Shown: piece after piece, positions 1 to 9,799 of the stretch
Layout of the letters: each line of letters starts with the position of its first letter
Position numbering within the stretch: position 1 is the stretch's first letter
Assembly (NCBI RefSeq): GCF_000775285.1
Contig: NZ_JJML01000008.1
Span: 70,399 to 134,398 of the forward strand
DNA from: Neosynechococcus sphagnicola sy1
GTDB lineage: Bacteria > Cyanobacteriota > Cyanobacteriia > Neosynechococcales > Neosynechococcaceae
DNA length: 64,000 nucleotides
Reading direction: 5' to 3'
Notes under the pieces: generated by a model
Databases searched by the model: none
What the model was told of the DNA's origin: nothing
The model's input: only the letters and a program-made list of their open reading frames with translations
Program-made: the position numbers and the translations under genes

Positions 1-2
1 TC

Positions 3-1541
3 CCTAGCTGGCTCTCCCCCTGGACTGCGATCGCTCAAATTTTGGCAACCGCTGTGCAGCAGGCTCAAGCCTTGGAAGATCCACGATCGCAGTCCTTTGC
101 CCTGGGTTCTCTGGCCATGGTGTATGAGCACACCCAGCAATGGCAATCGGCTCAACACCTCACCCAGCAGGCGTTACAAATCCTGCAGTTTAGTCCAGAT
201 CTGGCCTACCGCTGGCAATGGCAGCTGGGTCGGATTCTCAAGGCTCAGGGCGATCGCACAGGGGCGATCGCCGCCTATGAAGCTGCCTTACAGTCGCTCC
301 AGACCATTCGCGGCGACTTGGTCGCCATGAACCCCGCAGTGCAATTCTCCTTTCGTCAGAGTGTGGAACCAGTTTATCGGCAGTTGGTGATGCTGCTGTT
401 GCAAATGGGAACTCCTACCCAGGCCGATCTGCGACAAGCTCGCAGCACCATTGAAGCCCTGCAACTGGCGGAGTTAGATAATTTTTATCGAGCTGCCTGT
501 GTCTCTGCTAACCCGATCCTGCTGGATCAGGTTGTCGATCAGGTAGACCCCGCTGCCGCTGTTGTTTACCCGATCATTTTGGCAGACCATCTGGAGGTAA
601 TTCTGAAATTGCCCCGGCAACTGGAGTTGCAGCACTACTCGGTGTCCCTCCCCCCTGGTCAGGTGGAGAAGATTCTCGAACAGTTACAACAGCAACTGAC
701 TCGCCCTTATACCACTCCAGAGGGGAAAGCCCTTGCCCGCCAGGTCTATGACTGGTTGATCCGCCCTGCCGAAGCCATGTTAGCCCAGTATCAGGTGGAG
801 ACCCTTGCCTTTGTCATGGATGGCTCCCTGCGCAATTTGCCCATGGCAGCCCTCTACGATGGTCGACACTACCTTGTGGAAAGGTATAGGATTGCTCGCG
901 CTCCAGGTCTCCAGCTCCTCGATATGGCACCCCTAGCGCAGCAGCCTTTACAAGTCCTGAAGGGTGGTCTCACGGAGGCGCGGCAAGGCTTTGCAGCTCT
1001 ACCCTACGTAGGGCAAGAACTGAGGGCAATTCAATCAATCATGCCGGGTCGTACCCTGTTGAACCAGGCGTTTACCGTCGCCAATCTCCAGCAGCAATTT
1101 AATGCCCACCCCTTCTCGATTGTCCATCTTGCCACCCACGGTCAGTTCAGTTCTAGATCGGCAGATACCTTCCTCCTAGCCTGGGATCGACGGATTAATG
1201 TCAATGAATTGCACGAACTATTTTTAGCGACGGATCGCCGTCAAACAGCGATCCAACTGTTAGTTCTCAGTGCCTGCAAAACCGCAGCAGGGGATCGACG
1301 GGCAGCCCTGGGACTGGCGGGGATTGCCCTGCGGGCTGGGGCACGCAGTACCTTGGCCTCCCTCTGGTATGCCGACGATCAATCCAGTGCCTTGCTGATT
1401 CAATCTTTTTACCAGGGATTAGGACAGGGGATGTCGAAAGCCGCAGCGCTTCGCCACGCGCAGCTACAACTCTTGAAAAGTCCAGACTTTCGCCACCCTG
1501 CCTATTGGGCTGGATTTGTTCTCCTGGGCAATTGGTTGTAG
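3..1541 (+). CDS. TPR-CHAT domain protein (5' end outside window)
   Basis: The C-terminal part of a CHAT-domain protein (caspase-like clan CD peptidase fold). The frame is open from the window edge, so the true start lies upstream; the TTG at position 42 is only the first start-like codon. The first ~110 residues are helical TPR-like repeats. The CHAT core holds a His in HLATHGQF (residue ~366 counted from the TTG) and a Cys in LSACKTA (residue ~412), the expected catalytic dyad. It ends with the usual AYWAGFVLLG motif. The last 40 bases overlap the convergent DUF928 gene. In this family TPR-CHAT proteins are proposed proteases or signalling scaffolds; the substrate is unknown. The next four genes include a second CHAT protein, suggesting a shared signalling locus (inference). 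Confidence 0.88.
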   Translation, partial: PSWLSPWTAIAQILATAVQQAQALEDPRSQSFALGSLAMVYEHTQQWQSAQHLTQQALQILQFSPDLAYRWQWQLGRILKAQGDRTGAIAAYEAALQSLQTIRGDLVAMNPAVQFSFRQSVEPVYRQLVMLLLQMGTPTQADLRQARSTIEALQLAELDNFYRAACVSANPILLDQVVDQVDPAAAVVYPIILADHLEVILKLPRQLELQHYSVSLPPGQVEKILEQLQQQLTRPYTTPEGKALARQVYDWLIRPAEAMLAQYQVETLAFVMDGSLRNLPMAALYDGRHYLVERYRIARAPGLQLLDMAPLAQQPLQVLKGGLTEARQGFAALPYVGQELRAIQSIMPGRTLLNQAFTVANLQQQFNAHPFSIVHLATHGQFSSRSADTFLLAWDRRINVNELHELFLATDRRQTAIQLLVLSACKTAAGDRRAALGLAGIALRAGARSTLASLWYADDQSSALLIQSFYQGLGQGMSKAAALRHAQLQLLKSPDFRHPAYWAGFVLLGNWL

Positions 1542-2416
1542 GAAGTGGTGGCGATCGCCGCTGTCTCTGGGATCAGGGGGACTGGGGCGATCGTCCCTAG
1601 TCCTACAGATTCGAGGAGTCCCTGCCAATCCTGCATCCAGACTCCATCCTGGGGGTTCTGGATCCGCAGCTCTGCAAGTAAGGTCAGGGCATCAAACCAC
1701 AGCCCCTGTTGGGCATAGATCTCCACCTGCTGCTGAGGGCTAGCAACGGCTAACTGTTGTAATAAAGCCTGATTGGGCGGCACTCGCTGAATCCAACCAT
1801 TGACAGACATAAAGCTCGCGGGGGTCTGGTCACCACAGTAGATCGTAAAAAACCACTGGTAACGTGTTCCCAAGCTGAGGGAGGCAACGGTGGTGGGGAG
1901 AGACACCTGCATCAGACCGGGAACCACTGCGGTTCCTTTGAGGATCTTGCGGTAGATGACGTTATCCTGGGCATCTTGGAGCACAAATTCCACCCCATCC
2001 TCCGGTTGCAGCGCCACGGGGAGATAGAACCAAAAGCTGGGATAGGGGGTGAGGGTGAGTCCCCCCACCTGCTCTGTCGCCGCCACGACCACGGTCGGCG
2101 GCGACTGCGGCGGCTGGGGCATGGCTGGCACCAAGGCCGTCAAAGCTGGATCGCTCACCAGACAGCCCCCACGACTGGCACCGCCACGCCGCCGTCCACT
2201 GGGCGCTCCTTGATCCTCGGGTAGGGACGGGAGCACAAACTTCAAGGCTGACGATCGGGGTTGGAGGGTTGTGGGGGACTCTCCTCCAGACTGCCCCGAC
2301 CTTAGCTGTATTGTTTGGATCACCCTGTCAACCGATCGGGAAGGCTGACTCTCAACCCGCAGAGGCACTATCAACCCAGCCGCCATTAGCAGAAATACGG
2401 GGAAGGTAAGCTTCAT
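1502..2416 (-). CDS. DUF928 family exported protein
   Basis: A 304-residue protein starting with a hydrophobic signal segment (MKLTFPVFLLMAAGLIVPLR), so probably periplasmic. The middle carries the DUF928 pattern seen across cyanobacteria: a PYPSFWFYLP motif, a strand-rich region, and GTRYQWFFTIYC followed by a WIQRV segment. The C-terminus is helical (LLQQLAVASPQQQVEIYAQQG), consistent with the usual family ending. No enzymatic residues are recognisable and the function is unknown. It is the last of four minus-strand genes after the sigma-like, DUF1822 and CHASE2-CHAT genes, an order typical of cyanobacterial CHAT loci, so co-expression is likely. The 3' end overlaps the convergent CHAT gene by 40 bases. 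Confidence 0.85.
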   Translation of the reverse strand: MKLTFPVFLLMAAGLIVPLRVESQPSRSVDRVIQTIQLRSGQSGGESPTTLQPRSSALKFVLPSLPEDQGAPSGRRRGGASRGGCLVSDPALTALVPAMPQPPQSPPTVVVAATEQVGGLTLTPYPSFWFYLPVALQPEDGVEFVLQDAQDNVIYRKILKGTAVVPGLMQVSLPTTVASLSLGTRYQWFFTIYCGDQTPASFMSVNGWIQRVPPNQALLQQLAVASPQQQVEIYAQQGLWFDALTLLAELRIQNPQDGVWMQDWQGLLESVGLGTIAPVPLIPETAAIATTSYNQLPRRTNPAQ

Positions 2417-2467
2417 ACCGAAACAGGGAAATGATGACCCCTAACAAATATATTTAAATTTTAGGGG

Positions 2468-4784
2468 TTACCGATGATTGTGGAAACCGTAGTTGGCTAG
2501 AAATAACACCACACTCCCCGTAAGGATACTAGCAAGGGCTGCGGGTACCCAGGGTACCCAACCCCCCATCAAAAACAGACCAAAACAGAGACCCCAGAGA
2601 CTGAAGACAGCGATCGCCCCGCGCAGTAAGCCAACCCGCCAGCGGGTTCCCGAGATCAGGATGGCTGTTAAAACTGCCCAGCCCCCGATCCAAGCCATTT
2701 CTAGAGGCTCCGGCCACACCCATAGCAGCGATCGCCGATCTAAAACAGCACTGAGAATTTGACTGACGAGATGGGCCTGAACAATTACCCCCGGTAGATG
2801 GAGACGATTTCCCTTGGCATCAAGATAGGGGGTTCCCCAGTAGTCGTTCGGACTGGGAGCCGTGACTCCAATCAGCACAATACGGTTGTGGAAGCGCTGG
2901 AGATCGACCTGTCCAGAGAAGAGATCCTTCAGAGTCACCTGGGGAGCGATCGCGGCTGGGTCTGGGAGGGATCGGTAATTGAGTAAGATTTGGCTACCGC
3001 CAGTATCGAGTCCCTGGTAGCCCCCAGACTGGGGATTCAGGGGTTGGATGATCACCGAACCCAACTGTAATTTGTGGTCGGGGGTCAACCGGGGGGGAAT
3101 GCCCATGGCGGCCAAGTAGCGCAATGCGAGTTGTAAGTTAAAGGCATATCCAGAGGCACAACGGGATGCTGGTGCTGGTATCATCGTCAGTAATTGTCGC
3201 CGCAGAATATCATCGGCATCGGGGACAAAATCACTAAACCCCAGGCGATCGGGAGAAATTTCTGGAGGCGGTGCCACTCCTGGATCTTCTAACTCTGGAG
3301 CACTGGTTTTGCAGACGGCAATCAGATGTTGATTCTGGTGCAGTTGTCGGATCAAGGGCTGATTTTCAAGATCGGTGGGGAAATCCCGGTACACATCCAG
3401 GCCAATCACGCGGGGCTGATAGGGGACTATTGTCCTCAACACCTTTAACAGGGAGCGATCCGAGAGCGATCCCCGTGGCCGCTCAGATTGTTGAGCCTGG
3501 ATATCTGCTTCTGTGATCGTGACCACGAGCAGGCGAGAATCCGGGCGTTCCGCAGGCCGCAGGCGCAGGAACTGGTCATAGGCATTCAGCTCCCAGGTTT
3601 GTAATAGCCCCACTTGCCGCAGCAGCAAGATAACCAGGGTGATGCTCAAGCTCATTGCCCCTCGCTGCCAGAAGTGCAGCTGGGGTCGTAGAGGTGCTTG
3701 TCCATGGGTTTGGAGGCTCTGCCAGGTGGGGGGGTGTTCGGCCAGATTCTGGAAAATTACCGGTAACCAAGTGGCACAGGGAAACTGATTTTCCAAGCCC
3801 TGGAGGCGTTGTCGCGCTTCACGCACGGCTAAATAGAGGGATTTTCCCCCAGAAAAAGCTTTGAGAAAATACTGTAAAAATGCTTGGGCAACCCGGTCAG
3901 GAACCGGCTCGCGCATCACAATCAGCTGGGGAATGGGCAGTTCTAGTAAATTGGGCACCAGTCCCAAGCCATCACAGGAGTTAAAAATTGCCAGCACCAA
4001 TCCGCCCTCAATGGCCTTACGCAAGGCGTATTTCAGTTGATCTAGCGTCAGATGTTCCCTGGGATTGACAAAGATCCGTCCGGAGCCAGCTTGATCGGGT
4101 CGGGAGCTATGCCCGGCAAAAAATAAGATGTCCCAGCCAGCTTCCCAGAGTTGATCCGTAATATCCCGTAAGTTGGGTTCAACCAGGAATTTGACCGTGG
4201 CGTTGGGGAGTTGCTCCAGTAACTTGCGGTCTGCCTGAACATCAATGGCCTCACTGTTCCCCAGAATTGCCAGAATTTTCACGGTGCTGCGGGGTTGCCA
4301 GCACCGCTCTGGGCGCTCAAACGTGGGATGACTCAAGGCGAGTTCCATCTGGGTATAGCGCTCTAGCAAGGACCATCGATGCCAGGGCAGGCGTTGTAGC
4401 AGGGGATCAGCGGTTTGCAAGACCATCTGAATGGGCTCGGTTGCCAGGAGTTTCTCCAGCAGTTTTTCTCGTATTGGTTGCAGTTCTGCCCCACTGAGCC
4501 ACTGGTTGAGTGCGGCCAGCAGCATCGCTGCGTGGTGCTGACAGTCTCCTAAAAAAGAAATGTTGGTGACTTGGGCGGGGGGTAGCGTCTAGACGTAAAC
4601 CCCACCCTAGGTTGCGATACGATGTCTGCCACTGAGCATAGAGAGGAGGCAGTTCGGGCATGGGGGGAAAGCGACCGGTGATTTCCAGAAATGGATGCTC
4701 CCCGCTTTCCCCCATCTGCAGCGTCACCGGGAATCCCAGCTCAAAGCTGCCTTCACCGATTTTGAAGACCACTAACTTTGTCAT
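2468..4784 (-). CDS. CHAT-CHASE2 membrane sensor, frameshifted
   Basis: A membrane receptor of about 771 residues, split into two frames. The N-terminus (MTKLVVFKIGEGSFELGFPV) reads from 4784; the rest continues in another frame from about 4575. Removing one base from the G6 run at 4577-4582 (C6 on the coding strand) gives a continuous reading, ...TPAQVTNISFLGDC.... The CHAT domain has its His in FFAGHSS and Cys in IFNSCDG. It is followed by a membrane segment (LSITLVILLLRQVG), a CHASE2 sensor region (LNAYDQFLRLRP ... LLVVTITEADIQ) and about three C-terminal membrane helices. CHASE2 domains sense extracytoplasmic signals; the ligand is unknown. It lies between DUF1822 (26 bases upstream) and DUF928. 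The frameshift may be a base-calling error or a true mutation. Confidence 0.85.
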
Positions 4785-4810
4785 CGCGATCGCCCCTTAC
4801 CCGCCGGAGA

Positions 4811-5816
4811 CTAGATTACAAATGACTCGATAAAGTTCGTTCCCTTCCAGTTCACTTGAACATTGAAGATCTCCCCCACCGAGCCAGCAAATTGCAGTTG
4901 GATATAGTTATCAATGCTTCTGGAGCAGGCTTGGAGAAATACGTTACCTGATGCATCAACCACGGCCAGTTGCAAATCTGCGGGTAAAAACAGCGAGTTA
5001 GCCCCTGGGTGAACTTGGAGGCGAATGCTTCTGCGAGTGGACTCGGGGGTTGGGAGGGGCATGAATACCGGCAATCTAATTTCTACAATTAAGATTACCG
5101 CTAGATCTCCCAATCGCATCTTGAGGTTGACCATCTTGGCACGCCGCACGCCGGTTTCTGCCAAACTATCGGGGGGACAATTCCAGGCCCTCTAATCCCC
5201 GAAAGCTGAAGGCTGGATGGCCGTCCATTAAGGCGGCGATCTCCTGCCAGGTTGCGTCAAACTGTCCCTGTAGCCATTGCCCCAGCTGCACCAACGGCCG
5301 AGCCTCCATCGGAGGTTGGACACCGAGATCGGCGGCACCTTGGAGGTGATGCAAGTAGGCAACACAGCTTTCGACGGGTTGTAATTGGCTGAGGGACAAC
5401 TCCTCAACCCCTGCGGTTTGGGTAAACCCTAAAATCGCAGCCTGCCGTTGGGAAGGGTCGATGTGGACGATCACATACCCCAGGCGGTCTTCCCAAACCT
5501 CGGGGGGAACGGGGCAAGTTGGCTGATCCGTCCACAGAGGGCGACACTCAAGCCGTCCCAACCCCGTGACCACCAGATCCGCTACATCACTACAGCAGCG
5601 GATCATAGGGTTCCAGCTATCCCCCGATTCTAGATCCGTATCAATGGCTAATAGTTGCAGATAGTCTCGCATCACCCAAACCGCGAGGGTGTTATAGTAC
5701 ACCTGTTCAGATTTTTGCGGATCTGGCTGGTCAGCAGCAAAGGTCTGGGCGAATTGCCGTGCCTTTTTGATAATGGGCAGTGGCAAAGCAAAATCATGGA
5801 TGGAATTCATTAGCAT
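4811..5816 (-). CDS. DUF1822 family protein, frameshifted
   Basis: About 334 residues after correction. The 5' frame (5816 to 5166) has the DUF1822 N-terminal hallmarks: a YYNTLAVWVMRDYLQLL helix, DLESGDSWNP and GRLECRPL. The 3' frame (to 4811) has VRRAKMVNLKMRLGDLAV, the LQVHPGANSLFLPADLQL strand region and a terminal NFIESFVI. Removing one base from the G6 run at 5171-5176 joins them as LSPDSLAETGVRRAK. DUF1822 proteins are cyanobacterial, of unknown function, and typically sit between a sigma-like gene and a CHASE2-CHAT gene, as here. The 22-base gap to the sigma-like gene supports an operon. No membrane segments or catalytic motifs were seen. Confidence 0.85.
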
Positions 5817-5837
5817 TTACCCCGATTATTGAGTGTC

Positions 5838-6677
5838 CTATTGTATGTATCGGTGGTTTTCACCAAACTTACGCAGCCGGGGCAAACATTGTCGCTGATA
5901 AAAGCTGCTTAAGGTGGACATGGGCACTCCCAAATCCTCAGAAAGCTGTCGCCATGTGGTTGCAGGGGGCAGACGATGTAAAATCAAAAACTGGCAGGTA
6001 ATCGTGGGGTGATGGTCCAGATGAATCTGCAATTCCTGTTGGGGGTCTTCCTCCACCCAGTCTTGGGTGATCTCGATCATCGGTGGGAGATCCGGAGCCG
6101 CCGCTAAGGTTTCGATGGGGTTGGCGGATTCAAAGTTGTCCAGCGGTCGAGGCGTTGGTTCCGAGGAGTGATCCTGAGAAGCCTGATTGTAAAAATCGCT
6201 AATTCGCCATCTCAGGTAGGCATTGAGCCATCTCAAGAGTTTACCGCGTTCAGGGTCAAAGCAAGGCCCAGTGGTAGACTCACAGAGATTACGGCAGAGA
6301 TAGAGCCAGGTCTGTTGCAGTGCATCTTCGTAGTAAGGGGATGAATGATGCCACAGCCGCCCCGACTGACTGATCAGCCGAATCATTTGGGTCAGTCCCT
6401 GGCGACGTTCGAGACTGTTGGGGGGGGACTGACAGGTTTTGATCACCAGTCGATTGAGCACGGTCTCGAGTTTTTCGGCTGGCTCATTTGCATCAGCGGG
6501 CTGTCTAAACTGTATCGGTGGCAGGATAGTCTCTGGCACCAGCCCTCTCCCAGCATGGCAACATCCAGCCTGCTCAGTCTGAGTTTCACAATGCTTGAGA
6601 AACCACAACTGGGATGGACAGGTTTGTCCAATGGTTATTGTTTCACACCTCAAGAGCGTCCAGAAGCTGCGGTTCAA
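5838..6677 (-). CDS. Atypical sigma-70-like protein
   Basis: Up to 279 residues. The middle resembles sigma region 2 (YYEDALQQTWLYLCRNLCES, then DPERGKLLRWLNAYLRWRI) and the C-terminus resembles a region 4 helix-turn-helix (TWRQLSEDLGVPMSTLSSFYQ). It is therefore probably a divergent sigma factor or sigma-like regulator acting on RNA polymerase. The 6677 start is a TTG and the first ~60 residues (Cys-rich, low complexity) do not look family-like, so the real start may be further in, for example the GTG near residue 47. It is the first gene of the sigma-like/DUF1822/CHASE2-CHAT/DUF928 series. My inference is that the membrane CHAT protein and this factor belong to one signalling route; nothing in the sequence proves it. 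Confidence 0.75.
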   Translation of the reverse strand: MNRSFWTLLRCETITIGQTCPSQLWFLKHCETQTEQAGCCHAGRGLVPETILPPIQFRQPADANEPAEKLETVLNRLVIKTCQSPPNSLERRQGLTQMIRLISQSGRLWHHSSPYYEDALQQTWLYLCRNLCESTTGPCFDPERGKLLRWLNAYLRWRISDFYNQASQDHSSEPTPRPLDNFESANPIETLAAAPDLPPMIEITQDWVEEDPQQELQIHLDHHPTITCQFLILHRLPPATTWRQLSEDLGVPMSTLSSFYQRQCLPRLRKFGENHRYIQ

Positions 6678-6800
6678 GAATGTCGGCTTGTTCGTGGCGA
6701 TAACGGGTTATGCTTCCCCTTAATTTTAATCGGGGCGATGAACTTTCAGGAGATCAGCGATGTCTAATAGACTGGTAACGTTACGTGGGGAATTTCAACT

Positions 6801-7292
6801 ATGCTGAAGCTTACCTCAACTGCACTGCTGCTGGCAGCAGCTATGTCTCTGGCGGCGATCGCTGCACCAGCAGCTCAGGCTGGACAGGATCGGAACTACA
6901 ACAGTGGTCCCTTCCGCACCTCCTATCAGGGCCCCAATGTCAACTATTACAACGGTCCCAACCGTACCCATTACCAGGGTCCCAATGTCAGCTATTACAA
7001 CGGTCCCAACGTTGACTATGTCCGCGGGTCTAACAATACCTACTATCGTGGCCCCAACAGCGACACCTTCACCCAAGTTCCGGCTGGGCAGGATCGGAAC
7101 TACTACAGTGGCCCCAACCGCACCGTCTACAACGGTCCCAATGTGGACTATTACAACGGCCCCAACCGGACGCTCTACCAGGGTTCCAATGTCGGCTATT
7201 ACAACGGTCCCAACGTTGACTATTTCCGCGGGCCTAACAATACCTACTATCGTGGCCCCAACAGCGACACCTATACCAAAGTAGGGAATTAG
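6801..7292 (+). CDS. Secreted GPN-repeat protein
   Basis: A 163-residue protein with a clear signal peptide (MLKLTSTALLLAAAMSLAAI, probable cleavage after APAAQA at residue 27). The whole mature part is two copies of a 68-residue unit: residues 28-95 and 96-163. The two align without gaps and share 54 of 68 residues; each begins GQDRNY and ends with YYRGPNSDT. Within each copy, YYNGPN/YQGPN motifs recur every 8-10 residues. It is rich in Tyr, Asn, Gly and Pro, has no Cys, and matches no family I recognise. The pattern suggests an extracellular, beta-rich surface or matrix protein (inference). It is divergent from the sigma-like gene and monocistronic, with 105 bases to the next start. Confidence 0.82.
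   Translation: MLKLTSTALLLAAAMSLAAIAAPAAQAGQDRNYNSGPFRTSYQGPNVNYYNGPNRTHYQGPNVSYYNGPNVDYVRGSNNTYYRGPNSDTFTQVPAGQDRNYYSGPNRTVYNGPNVDYYNGPNRTLYQGSNVGYYNGPNVDYFRGPNNTYYRGPNSDTYTKVGN
6882..7289 (+). repeat. Exact-length tandem duplication, 2 x 204 bp, inside coding region
   Basis: Copy 1 is 6882-7085 and copy 2 is 7086-7289, each exactly 68 codons, directly abutting, with no insertion or deletion between them. Protein identity is 54/68. The equal length and abutting copies point to duplication of the entire mature coding region. Confidence 0.9.
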
Positions 7293-7397
7293 CAAGTCGC
7301 TGATTGACAATGGATACTCGACTCAGCCTGACCCTTGAACTGCTATCCGGCGGCAGAGCCTGCTACGCTCATAGGTGAAAAACCTTCAGGAAAGAGC

Positions 7398-8270
7398 ATG
7401 CAGGAGATCTCTGCCGCTTCCTTGTGTCCCCCCGCCGTAATCCAGCCGGACTCCCTCGATATTCAACTCCTAGTCCTGGATATTGACGGCACGATTGCGG
7501 GAGAGTCTAATCAAGTGAGCCAACCCGTTTTGGAGGCAATTCAGGCGGTGCAGGCCAAGGGAATTTCCGTGGCGATCGCTACGGGTCGTATGTACTGCTC
7601 TGCCCTCCGGTTTCACCAAGCCATTGCCTCCCCCTTGCCCTTGGTGGCTTACCAAGGTGCCCTGATTCGTGACCCGGTGACCGAGACTGTGCATCGGCAT
7701 TGGGCGGTTCCTGAGGTTTTAGCCCACCAGCTGTTGGACTATTTTGAACAGCCCCATCTGCGATCGCAGCTTTCGGTACATTTTTATGTGGGAGACCAGC
7801 TCTATGTGCGAGAGTTGACCCCCGAAACCCTAGACTATGCGGCCCGTTCTGCGGTGACCCCAATCCCCGTGGGAGATCTGCGCCCAGTGTTGCGGGATCA
7901 ACCTACGAAGGTTCTCGCCCTCAGTCATGATGTGGATCTGATTGAAGACCTGTTACAGACTCTGCGCCAACGCTATGCTCCCACAGACCTTTACTTAACC
8001 AAGTCAGTTCCGACCTTTTTTGAAGCGGCAAACCCCAAAGTCAATAAGGGAACAGCGGTGCGCTATTTGGCCGAAGAGTTACTGGGCATTCAGCCTCAAC
8101 ACGTGATGGCGGTGGGGGACAATTGGAACGATCTAGAGATGCTCACCTATGCGGGAATGGGGATTGCCATGGGCAGTGCTCCCCTGTCTGTGCAATCGGT
8201 GGCTCAGTGGGTCGCCCCAACCGTAGAAGAAGATGGAGTAGCAGCTGCGATCAAAACGTTCCTACTGTAG
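7398..8270 (+). CDS. HAD superfamily (Cof-type) hydrolase
   Basis: A Cof/IIB-type phosphatase of 290 residues, with the nucleophile motif LVLDIDGTIAGE, a motif II region near VAIATGRM, the conserved Lys in NPKVNKGTAV and the acidic motif IV GDNWNDLEML. Such enzymes dephosphorylate small phosphometabolites in the cytoplasm; the substrate cannot be predicted. I use the ATG at 7398 because AGGAAAGAG lies just before it; an upstream in-frame TTG at 7335 would add 21 unremarkable residues. Monocistronic as far as can be seen. Confidence 0.88.
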   Translation: MQEISAASLCPPAVIQPDSLDIQLLVLDIDGTIAGESNQVSQPVLEAIQAVQAKGISVAIATGRMYCSALRFHQAIASPLPLVAYQGALIRDPVTETVHRHWAVPEVLAHQLLDYFEQPHLRSQLSVHFYVGDQLYVRELTPETLDYAARSAVTPIPVGDLRPVLRDQPTKVLALSHDVDLIEDLLQTLRQRYAPTDLYLTKSVPTFFEAANPKVNKGTAVRYLAEELLGIQPQHVMAVGDNWNDLEMLTYAGMGIAMGSAPLSVQSVAQWVAPTVEEDGVAAAIKTFLL

Positions 8271-8425
8271 CGTCGGTGGTTTTGACCGCTAGGAACTGGG
8301 AACCATGAAAATATAGCAATGATGACACAGCTTCAGACATTGTCAGGCTGCAAAATGCCCATTTTAAGCGGCTACCTGACATGTCATCCCAAAGCTTTGG
8401 GCAATGGCTATCTTTAAAATCAGAA

Positions 8426-8464
8426 AGGACACCGACGACTTGCCGTGTTTCGTCTCGGTGTCCT
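8426..8464. other. Perfect 10-bp hairpin in the 8271-8568 intergenic region
   Basis: AGGACACCGA at 8426-8435 pairs perfectly with TCGGTGTCCT at 8455-8464, with a 19-base loop that can add three more pairs. No T-run follows on either strand, so it is not a classical terminator. It lies between the convergent HAD and DALR genes. Otherwise the 300-base gap holds no convincing gene. Confidence 0.5.
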
Positions 8465-8568
8465 CACTGGTTCGCTCCTCACACGCCTATTACTATATCT
8501 GAACGCTCATCAATTTGTCACCCCCTGTTCACAAAAAAAGTTATCTCCCCGTCATAGAAGCTGTTGCA

Positions 8569-9537
8569 TCAAAGTTCCCAGGGGGCAATCAAGCCCAGAT
8601 ATCCTTCCAGGAAAAACCGCAGCACTGCCTGGGTGATCGCGACCAATCCCAAACGATTTAGTGCCAGTGTCGAGGTCTTACTGGACGGTTCCCCCCAGAT
8701 CTGACAGGCGCGATCGCAGGACTCAAAAGCCTCAACCAGTTGTATTAGGGAATTCGTGCAACGGCGAGGCGGACTTCCAGAGTCAATGGCATCCATGATC
8801 AAGACTAACTGGGCTAGCAGGTGCGATTCAGCAGGATGGCTCAGCCAAAGTTGCTGTTGAGGATCCAACCAGGGGATGGAGGTTGTCAGTTGCAGCCTTG
8901 ATGGATAATCGCTCCAGGGCTGGCTATAGGCTACCAATCCCTCCAATGCAGCCAAGCGCAGGAGCGCACAGCAACGAGCATGGGCATACTGCACTTGGAG
9001 TTGCCTAGGGGGTGGTAGGTAAGATGGTGTCAACACACTGGGTTGTCCCCCGTGCCAGTGGGGCAAGGTGGCTAGACATTGGTGCAGCCAAGTTGCCAAT
9101 CCGGGAGCCGTCAGAGTTGCCTGCAATCGTGCTGCCACATCCCCATGGAGTTTGAACGCCTCACCCATAGACAGTTTGCGATGCTCCGAGAGCAATCTAG
9201 GGACTGAGGAGTGGCTACGCCCATGACCATCGCCGGAAACCGGATCAGAGAGTTGAGCCTGGTTGAAAATAGTTACGATTTGTTGAGCTATTTCCAGGGG
9301 CGGTTGTTGCCAGACTTGGGCGAGGAGATGGGCGATCGCAGACCGATAGTAGCCCCCTTGCCAGTCTTGAGTCTGGGGATAGGGCTTTGTAACCCACTGC
9401 CAAGCCCTATCCGCGCTTAGAAGCTTGCTGGGGTGGGGCTGCTGAGACAGATGGTTCTCAAGGACTACTGCCAACCGTTGGAGTAGCTGAGATTTGAGTC
9501 CGAGAAGAGAGGATTGGGAGACAGAGAGAGCATCCAC
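8569..9537 (-). CDS. DALR anticodon-binding domain protein
   Basis: A 322-residue cyanobacterial protein whose C-terminal half resembles the tRNA anticodon-binding (DALR) domain of arginyl-tRNA synthetase: LQVQYAHARCCALLRLAALEG and LVEAFESCDRACQIWGE ... NRLGLVAITQAVLRFFLEGY. No class I synthetase catalytic motifs (HIGH/KMSKS) are present, so it is not an ArgRS but a stand-alone relative of its C-terminus. A role in tRNA binding or translation is inferred only from the domain. It is transcribed away from the Crp-type regulator across a 262-base gap. Confidence 0.82.
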   Translation of the reverse strand: MDALSVSQSSLLGLKSQLLQRLAVVLENHLSQQPHPSKLLSADRAWQWVTKPYPQTQDWQGGYYRSAIAHLLAQVWQQPPLEIAQQIVTIFNQAQLSDPVSGDGHGRSHSSVPRLLSEHRKLSMGEAFKLHGDVAARLQATLTAPGLATWLHQCLATLPHWHGGQPSVLTPSYLPPPRQLQVQYAHARCCALLRLAALEGLVAYSQPWSDYPSRLQLTTSIPWLDPQQQLWLSHPAESHLLAQLVLIMDAIDSGSPPRRCTNSLIQLVEAFESCDRACQIWGEPSSKTSTLALNRLGLVAITQAVLRFFLEGYLGLIAPWEL

Positions 9538-9799
9538 GGAAAGTTAGCTGGCGCACCGCAGTAATAGTTTTTTCTTGGTGAGGGAAAACTCAATGTTGAG
9601 TATTTCAGAAATAATGCCGTGTCAAGGGTTGCTTTTCAAAAAAACCTATGTGTTTATAACTACCTCTAGACCTGAATTAGGGCGTATAACTAGTAAAGGT
9701 ATCTATTTTGTCAGGTATCTGTGTGATTTCTGAAGTTGATGCACACGCACAGCGTTGTCTTGCTAGACAGGCTGAGGAAAGTCTCAGTTTTCCCAATAT

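Noticed and set aside
6882-7289. CRISPR-like repeat array
   Set aside because: The repeats are in-frame codon duplications that abut without unique spacers.
6816-7310. Long reading frames antisense and out-of-frame to the GPN-repeat gene
   Set aside because: They arise from the repetitive codon composition and have no signal or family features.
8445-8636. Small plus-strand ORF between HAD and DALR genes
   Set aside because: Overlaps a hairpin and the DALR end; no protein-like features.
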